From Pseudomonas extremorientalis (GTDB taxonomy: Bacteria; Pseudomonadota; Gammaproteobacteria; Pseudomonadales; Pseudomonadaceae): 64,000 bases of DNA. Position numbers and translations under genes: made by a program. The notes below the pieces were generated by a model. That model saw only the letters and a program-made list of their open reading frames with translations, was not told the origin of the DNA and did no database searches. Location of the stretch: positions 103,846 to 167,845 of the forward strand of contig NZ_MDGK01000024.1 in the NCBI RefSeq assembly GCF_001870465.1. The letters run 5' to 3'. Position 1 is the stretch's first letter. Each line of letters begins with the position of its first letter. Below are positions 58,620 through 64,000 of this stretch, piece after piece.

Positions 58620-60830
58620 ATGCCCGCCCGTATTCCATTCGCTGTGCCGTATCGCCCCACCCTGCTCGCCCTGTGCTGTTCCCTGAGCCTCTCGGCTCAC
58701 GCCAGCCAGGAAACCGGCACGCTGGAACTGGGCGCCACCACTGTCAGCGCCGACGCCCCTGCGCCAGGCGCCCTGCCCCCGGTATACGCTGGCGGCCAGG
58801 TCGCACGTGGCGCTCAGTTGGGGGTGCTGGGTAACCAGGACATCATGGACGTGCCGTTCAGCATGTCCTCCTATACCGAGAAATTGATCCGCGACCGGCA
58901 GGCCGAAACGATCGGCGATGTACTGCTCAATGATTCATCGGTGCGCCAGGCGTCTGGCTATGCCAACCAGGCACAGACGTTCATGATCCGAGGCCTGCCG
59001 CTCGCCGGTGACGACATGTCCTTCAACGGCCTGTACGGCATCCTGCCGCGTCAGATTATGTCCATCGACGCCCTGGAGCGTGTGGAAGTGTTCAAGGGGC
59101 CGAATGCTTTCATCAATGGTGTGACACCGACCGGCTCCGGAATCGGCGGCGGTGTGAACCTGCAACCCAAGCGCGCCGATGACCTGCCACTGCGTCGCTT
59201 CAGTACCGATATCAGCAGCGATGGCCGGGTGGGCGAGCATCTGGATATTGGCCAGCGCTTCGGCGAGGACAACCAGTTTGGTGCACGCGTGAACCTGTCC
59301 CAGCGCGAAGGCGATACCGGCATCGATGATGAAAATCAGCGCTCGAAGCTGTTCACCGTGGGCCTGGACTACCGCGGTGATGCGTTGCGTCTGTCCAGTG
59401 ATTTCGTGTATCAGAAGCAGCGCATCAACGGTGGGCGTAATTCGGTATTCCTTGGCACGGCCACCCATGTGCCAGATGCGCCTTCGGCAGACACCAACTA
59501 CGCGCCGAGCTGGAGCAGCACCAGCCTCGAAGACACCCTGGGGATGCTGCGCGCCGAGTATGACCTGAACGACAACTGGACGGCCTATGCAGCAGGCGGT
59601 GCCAAGCACACCCGGGAAATGGGGCGCTACTCGTCGGTCACGCTGACTGACAACAGCGGCAATGCCCTGGCAAGCCGCTCGACCATCGCCCACGAAGAAG
59701 ATAACCGCAGCTTAATGGGCGGGCTGAACGGCAGTTTCCAGAGCGGCCCTGTCAGCCATCGACTCAACTTTGGCCTGGCCGGTATCTGGACTCAAGCACG
59801 CAATGCCTATGTGTTCAACGCCTCGTCGACGGCTACCCGAACCAATATCTACGACCCTGTGACCGGCGCTCCGCCCACCCTGAACAACCCGCGCAATACG
59901 CCAGGCACTGATTTCAGCGACCCGACCATTACAGGCAAAACATTCGTGCGCAGCGCAGCGGTGTCCGACACCCTGGGCTTCTTCGATGACCGCCTGTTGG
60001 TCACGCTGGGGGCGCGCCGCCAGCAGATGGTGGTACAGGCTTACAACTACATGAGCGGTACGCGCACTTCCAACTATGACGAGTCAATTACCACGCCAGT
60101 CTACGGCCTGGTGTTCAAACCGTGGCAACACGTGTCCTTCTACGCCAACCGCATCGAAGGCCTTGCGCAAGGCCCGACGTCGCCGGTCAACTCGGGCAAC
60201 CGGACGATCATCGGTGGCGGCCAGGCGTTTGCGCCCGCTCGCTCCAGACAAATCGAAGCGGGTGTGAAGGTGGACATGGGCACCTATGGCGCCACGCTGG
60301 GTGTATACCGTATCGAACAGCCTGGGGCCGGCTACGTTCAGGTCATCGATGCGACTACAGCGCGCTATGTGCGTGAAGGCCAGCAGATCAACAAAGGCGT
60401 GGAACTGAACGTCTTCGGCGAGCCCCTCAGCGGCCTGCGTTTGCTGGGCGGTGTGACGGTGATGAAGACCGAACTCAAGGACACGCAAAACGGCGCCAAC
60501 GACGGTAACCGAGCAATCGGCGTGCCTTCGTTCCAGCTCAACGCCGATGTGGAGTGGGATGTGCCTGGCCTGCAAGGCGTAACCCTCAATGGCCGCTGGC
60601 TGCGCACGGGCGGGCAGTACGCCGACGCCGCCAACAATTTGAGCTTGCCGACGTGGAACCGCTTCGATGTAGGCGCGCGTTACAACTTCAAGGTTGCCAA
60701 GCGTGATGTCACCCTCGGCGCCACCGTGGAGAACGTCGCCAACACGAAGTACTGGGAATCGGCCCAGGGCGGTTTCCTGAGCCAGGGCGACCCGCGTGTT
60801 GCCAAGTTGTCGGCGACTGTAGACTTCTAA
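58620..60830 (+). CDS. TonB-dependent siderophore receptor without signalling domain
   Basis: 736-residue outer-membrane receptor. The signal peptide ends near LSLSAHA-SQE (about 29). No STN domain follows; the mature protein goes straight to the TonB-box region and plug (LGNQDIMDVPFSMSSYTEKLIRDRQAETIGDVLLNDSSVRQASGYANQAQTFMIRGLPL, VEVFKGPNAFINGVTPTGSGIGGGVNLQPKR). The barrel ends SATVDF with terminal Phe. The layout resembles the FcuA/desferrichrome-type receptors. It has no sigma/anti-sigma partners next to it and seems to be controlled directly by Fur. Siderophore unknown. Confidence 0.9.
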   Translation: MPARIPFAVPYRPTLLALCCSLSLSAHASQETGTLELGATTVSADAPAPGALPPVYAGGQVARGAQLGVLGNQDIMDVPFSMSSYTEKLIRDRQAETIGDVLLNDSSVRQASGYANQAQTFMIRGLPLAGDDMSFNGLYGILPRQIMSIDALERVEVFKGPNAFINGVTPTGSGIGGGVNLQPKRADDLPLRRFSTDISSDGRVGEHLDIGQRFGEDNQFGARVNLSQREGDTGIDDENQRSKLFTVGLDYRGDALRLSSDFVYQKQRINGGRNSVFLGTATHVPDAPSADTNYAPSWSSTSLEDTLGMLRAEYDLNDNWTAYAAGGAKHTREMGRYSSVTLTDNSGNALASRSTIAHEEDNRSLMGGLNGSFQSGPVSHRLNFGLAGIWTQARNAYVFNASSTATRTNIYDPVTGAPPTLNNPRNTPGTDFSDPTITGKTFVRSAAVSDTLGFFDDRLLVTLGARRQQMVVQAYNYMSGTRTSNYDESITTPVYGLVFKPWQHVSFYANRIEGLAQGPTSPVNSGNRTIIGGGQAFAPARSRQIEAGVKVDMGTYGATLGVYRIEQPGAGYVQVIDATTARYVREGQQINKGVELNVFGEPLSGLRLLGGVTVMKTELKDTQNGANDGNRAIGVPSFQLNADVEWDVPGLQGVTLNGRWLRTGGQYADAANNLSLPTWNRFDVGARYNFKVAKRDVTLGATVENVANTKYWESAQGGFLSQGDPRVAKLSATVDF

Positions 60831-60864
60831 AAAGCACTACAACGAAGTGAGCCCGTTGTTGCAG

Positions 60865-61332
60865 TCATGCCTGGCGGGCTTGGTTCAGGTAGTTTTCGAT
60901 GTTGCCCATTTGTTCATCCCAGCCCCGGGAGTTCATCTTGAAGGCCTTTTGCCGACGGGCTTCTGGCACCGTGTCAAAGCCGGACTCGACCACCCGCAAT
61001 AGAATGCCTGGAGCACGGTCTTCAAGGGTGAACTCCACCAGCGTGGGGGTTTCCTGGTCATAATCGACACTCGCCTCGACTGCGAAAGGGTGCCACCAGA
61101 AGGAGAACAGCGTTTGCGGCAGGATGCGTTCGATCCTGGCCTTCCAGATCACATGTTCATAACCCGGATAGGTGATAGGTGCCTTGATGGTTTGCCCGGC
61201 AACAAAGGCTTTGCCTTCGAGGGCGATACCAAACCATTGGCCGAACTGCTCGGCATCGGTGAGGGCTTCCCACACCTGTTTGCGTGAAGCGTTGAGCAGG
61301 ACTTTCCGTTCGATTCGATCCAATACGTGCAT
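60865..61332 (-). CDS. SRPBCC (AHSA1-like) family protein
   Basis: 155-residue START-like domain protein. It begins with RIERKVLLNASRKQVWEALTDAEQFGQWFG and has GYEHVIWKARIERILPQTLFSFWWHPF and TLVEFTLEDRAPGILLRVVESGFDTVP, the AHSA1/ActD-like pattern with a hydrophobic ligand pocket. The ATG is preceded by GGAGGAGGTGA, an unusually strong ribosome site. Function is unknown; such proteins bind small lipophilic molecules or act as Hsp90-linked stress proteins. It converges on the TonB receptor gene. Confidence 0.85.
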   Translation of the reverse strand: MHVLDRIERKVLLNASRKQVWEALTDAEQFGQWFGIALEGKAFVAGQTIKAPITYPGYEHVIWKARIERILPQTLFSFWWHPFAVEASVDYDQETPTLVEFTLEDRAPGILLRVVESGFDTVPEARRQKAFKMNSRGWDEQMGNIENYLNQARQA

Positions 61333-61431
61333 AAGTCACCTCCTCCATTGACAGTAGGTGACATCGAACAATGCGCAACCTGGGATTGTAAGCAATGATG
61401 ATGACCCCTTTATTGATCCGGCAATTACGTT

Positions 61432-61833
61432 ATGACTGACCCATTGAATGGAAGTTGCTTCTGCAAGGGCGTGCGGTATCAGGTGAGGCGTCTGGACATG
61501 CCGATCAGCCACTGCCATTGCGACAGCTGCCGCAAGGTGCATGCGGCGGCATTTGTCGCGACAGCCGGCGTGATGCGCGAACACTTTCGTTGGACCCAGG
61601 GCGTGGAGTTGCTGGCGTCTTTCGAGTCGTCGCCGGGCAAGCTCAGGCATTTCTGCTCGCGTTGCGGCTCGCACCTGATGGCCGAACGAGGGCATCAACC
61701 TCACGTGATTGTGCGGGTGGCGACGCTGGACGATGATCCGGGCGTCAAACCCACCGCGCACATCTGGATGGCCCATGATGTGCCCTGGCTCGCCCATGAA
61801 GGCGTAGAGCAATGGGACGAGTGGAAAGCCTGA
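61432..61833 (+). CDS. GFA family (glutathione-dependent formaldehyde-activating/CENP-V-like) protein
   Basis: 133-residue zinc protein of the GFA family. The metal ligands are CFCKGVRYQV, HCHCDSCRKVHAAAF and FCSRCGSHLM. Family members of this size are mostly uncharacterised; the founding member speeds adduct formation between glutathione and formaldehyde. It has its own start 99 bases from the divergent SRPBCC gene and ends 1 base before the stop of the convergent PBP2 gene. Confidence 0.87.
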   Translation: MTDPLNGSCFCKGVRYQVRRLDMPISHCHCDSCRKVHAAAFVATAGVMREHFRWTQGVELLASFESSPGKLRHFCSRCGSHLMAERGHQPHVIVRVATLDDDPGVKPTAHIWMAHDVPWLAHEGVEQWDEWKA

Positions 61834-61834
61834 T

Positions 61835-63727
61835 TTAAACCTTTGGGTCTCCAGGTGCTTTGGCCGGCGTTGCGTATTGCGGTTTCAAGTGACCTTCCTG
61901 GTCGAGCAACCAGGCGTCCATGATCTGGCGTACGACCGGCCCAGCAACGCGACCGCCGGCTTCACCGTTTTCGATCATCACCGAAATCACAATTTTCGGG
62001 TGTTCGGCTGGGGCGAAGCCGACGAACAACGCGTTGTCGCGGTGGCGCTCCAGGGTTTTCTCACGGTTGTAACGCTCGCCCTGCTTGATCGCGACCACCT
62101 GTGCGGTACCACTCTTGCCAGCGATGCGGTATTGCGCGCCTTGTGCGGCAGCACGGGCGATACCGCGTGGGTCGTGCATCACCAATTGCATGCCATGGTT
62201 GACCTGCTCCCAATCACGTGGATCCTTGAGGACCACATTGGGCATAGGGTTTTCATCCACCGGTGGCACGCCGTTAATGGTCTTGGCCAAGCGGGGTCGG
62301 TTCCACACGCCTTTGTTGGCGATCAGCGCGGTGGCTTGGGCCAGTTGCAGCGGTGTGACCTGCATGTAGCCCTGGCCGATACCGAGGATCACGGTCTCGC
62401 CCGGGAACCAGGGTTGGCGGCGAGTGGCGCGCTTCCAGGCCTGGGAGGGCATCAAGCCAGCCGACTCTTCAAACATGTCCAGCGACACTTTCTGGCCCAG
62501 GCCGAATTCAGCCAGGTAGTCGTGCAGGCGATCGATGCCCAGCTTGTGGGCCAGGTCGTAAAAGTAGGTATCGTTGGAGCGCATGATAGCGGCATCCATG
62601 TCGACCCAGCCGTCACCGCTGTGGTTCCAGTTGCGGTATTTGTGGTCGAAATCAGGCAGTTGGTAGTAACCGGGATCGAACACACGGGTCTGTGCAGTAA
62701 CGACACCGCTGTCGAGACCGGCGATGGCGACTTCCGGCTTGATGGTCGAGCCCGGCGCATAGAGCCCGCGCAGGACGCGGTTGAACAATGGCCGGTCGAT
62801 GGAGTCATGCAGCGCGGCATATTCCTTGAAGCTGATACCGGTGACGAACAAGTTAGGGTCGAAACTCGGTTTGCTGACCATGGCCAGCACTTCGCCTGTT
62901 TGTGGGTCGAGGGCAACCACCGAGCCACGGCGATCGCCCAAGGCTTCTTCTGCCGCCTCCTGAAGGTGGACGTCGAGGCTCAGTACGATGTTTTTGCCGG
63001 GGATCGGATCGGTGTGCTTGAGCACACGCAGCACACGGCCCTGGGCGTTGGTCTCGACCTCTTCATAACCTACGTGACCATGCAGCTCGGACTCGTAGAA
63101 GCGTTCGATGCCGGTCTTGCCGATGGATTGAGTGCCGCGGTACTCAACCGAATCGAGGGCTTTGGACTCTTTCTCGTTGATCCGTCCCACGTAACCGATG
63201 GAATGCGCAAAGTGGGCGCCCAGGGGATAGTGGCGAACGAACTGAGGTTCTACATCAACCCCTGGCAGACGGAACTCGTTCACCGCCAGCAACGCGATCT
63301 GCTCTTCGGTCAGCTCGTAAAACAATGTCACAGGGACAAAGGGGTGGCGTGCCTGCTTCAGCGCCTTGTCGAACATCGCGCGATCCTCGGCGGGCAAGTG
63401 CAGCAAACTGACGATGGCGTCCAGCTCGCCCTTGAGGTCGGTGGTGCGCTCTCGGGTGATGGTCAGGTTATAGCTAGGGCGGTTGTCGGCCAACACGACG
63501 CCATTGCGGTCGTAGATCAGCCCACGCGTCGGCGTGATGGGTAATACGTGGACGCGGTTGTTTTCGGAAATCGTGGAGTGATAGTCGAACTGCACGACCT
63601 GCAGGAAGTACATGCGCCCCACCAGGGCGCAGGAAATGCCAATCACCAGCAGCGCACAGGCGAGCAGGCGCTTGTTGACCAGACGGTTTTCTTTTTCGTG
63701 ATCTTTGATAGGTATCGGTTCAGGCAT
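61835..63727 (-). CDS. mrdA: penicillin-binding protein 2 (peptidoglycan transpeptidase), probable second mrdA copy
   Basis: 630-residue class B PBP. One N-terminal TM segment (KRLLACALLVIGISCALVGRMYFL, 19-42) is followed by the dimerisation domain (RGLIYDRNGVVLADNRPSYNLTI). The transpeptidase domain has the SxxK site with S327 in APGSTIKP, SND in IMRSNDTYFYD, and KSGT in RIAGKSGTAQV. It is the elongation-type PBP2. It is not beside rodA, rlpA or other wall genes as the usual mrdA is; it follows an rRNA operon. This suggests a paralog, which some pseudomonads carry. The ATG at 63727 was preferred over the longer frame to 63925, which would cover the intergenic region. Confidence 0.92.
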   Translation of the reverse strand: MPEPIPIKDHEKENRLVNKRLLACALLVIGISCALVGRMYFLQVVQFDYHSTISENNRVHVLPITPTRGLIYDRNGVVLADNRPSYNLTITRERTTDLKGELDAIVSLLHLPAEDRAMFDKALKQARHPFVPVTLFYELTEEQIALLAVNEFRLPGVDVEPQFVRHYPLGAHFAHSIGYVGRINEKESKALDSVEYRGTQSIGKTGIERFYESELHGHVGYEEVETNAQGRVLRVLKHTDPIPGKNIVLSLDVHLQEAAEEALGDRRGSVVALDPQTGEVLAMVSKPSFDPNLFVTGISFKEYAALHDSIDRPLFNRVLRGLYAPGSTIKPEVAIAGLDSGVVTAQTRVFDPGYYQLPDFDHKYRNWNHSGDGWVDMDAAIMRSNDTYFYDLAHKLGIDRLHDYLAEFGLGQKVSLDMFEESAGLMPSQAWKRATRRQPWFPGETVILGIGQGYMQVTPLQLAQATALIANKGVWNRPRLAKTINGVPPVDENPMPNVVLKDPRDWEQVNHGMQLVMHDPRGIARAAAQGAQYRIAGKSGTAQVVAIKQGERYNREKTLERHRDNALFVGFAPAEHPKIVISVMIENGEAGGRVAGPVVRQIMDAWLLDQEGHLKPQYATPAKAPGDPKV

Positions 63728-63898
63728 TTCTACAGCATCTCGTTGAAGAAGGTCGACGCCGCGTCCTGCGGTTGAAAGATCAATCCCTGTGAAAATGTGC
63801 TGCACCATACCAAAAATGCAGAAACACTTTGCATCGATTTCCCCAACGGTAAGGTATTTATCGAGGATGAGCAGCGCTTTTGAGTTTCCGACCGCCCA

Positions 63899-63934
63899 AA
63901 ACAAAACCCCTGACTGCGTTAGCAATCAGGGGTT
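63899..63934 (-). terminator. rRNA operon terminator
   Basis: On the minus strand AACCCCTGA...TCAGGGGTT forms a long stem (63905-63934) over a TAAC loop, followed by TTGTTTTGG. It lies just past the 5S rRNA 3' end. Confidence 0.85.
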
Positions 63935-63946
63935 CTGAAATTTAAT

Positions 63947-64000
63947 CTTGACGATGACCTACTCTCACATGGGGAAACCCCACACTACCATCGGCGATGC
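63947..64000 (-). rRNA. rrf: 5S ribosomal RNA, 3' end only
   Basis: The minus strand from 64000 down reads the 3' half of Pseudomonas 5S rRNA, with GCATCGCCGATGGTAGTG, then GGGGTTTCCCC and GAGAGTAGGTCATCG. About 54 bases are in the window; the remainder and the rest of the rrn operon lie beyond the right edge. Confidence 0.93.

Noticed and set aside
60840..60890. Possible terminator after the fourth TonB receptor
   Set aside because: Only short imperfect stems without a U-tract were found, partly inside the convergent SRPBCC gene.

Overview
The window is a chromosomal segment of a fluorescent pseudomonad, most likely from the Pseudomonas fluorescens group. The basis is high-GC coding with typical Pseudomonas gene content: a complete pslA-L exopolysaccharide operon, a FecA ortholog, a Pseudomonas-type isonitrile hydratase, several FecI/FecR/TonB-receptor sets, DNA polymerase II, and the 3' end of a 5S rRNA at the right edge. 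No tRNA, CRISPR array, transposase or phage gene was seen.

Layout. 1-383: 3' end of codA (cytosine deaminase). 393-6181: a minus-strand type VI secretion module (VgrG, DUF4123 adaptor, lipoprotein that is the probable immunity protein, class 3 lipase effector). 6488-8980: a DapF-fold protein in which both catalytic cysteines are serine, divergent from an MFS exporter; an 80-nt near-perfect inverted repeat lies between them. 9039-11433: two related type III secretion substrates, each behind a hrp box that fits the HrpL consensus, with a small ORF between them. 11684-15667: fecIRA. 15746-16396: CGNR-type regulator.

16504-23670: a tight eight-gene minus-strand operon (HAD phosphatase, transaldolase, sulfotransferase, two Rossmann-fold oxidoreductases, SAM methyltransferase, MFS exporter, APS kinase). 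It looks like a pathway that makes, methylates, sulfates and exports a small sugar-derived metabolite. I cannot match it to a known cluster, and it is the best candidate for an undescribed system here. 23924-29902: housekeeping and catabolic genes (SDR, GH15 glucosidase, alpha/beta hydrolase, GlxA-type regulator divergent from inhA, LysE exporter).

30057-34105: a second sigma/anti-sigma/receptor system. 34522-49907: psl operon, twelve genes in the same order as P. aeruginosa pslA-L, with two FleQ-box-like sites in the long leader. 49929-53906: third iron-signalling system. 54019-58421: DUF4174 protein, glutathione S-transferase, acetyltransferase, polB. 58620-60830: a fourth TonB receptor without a signalling domain, behind a good Fur box. 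60865-63727: SRPBCC protein, GFA-family protein and a PBP2 paralog. 63899-64000: rRNA operon terminator and partial 5S rRNA.

How the parts work together. Three Fur-type boxes plus one weaker candidate sit in front of the sigma-factor genes and the lone receptor, so much of the window is likely under iron control. T6SS and T3SS cargo genes, psl and isonitrile hydratase fit a root- or plant-associated competitor. Function names rest on motifs and remembered family features, not on database searches.
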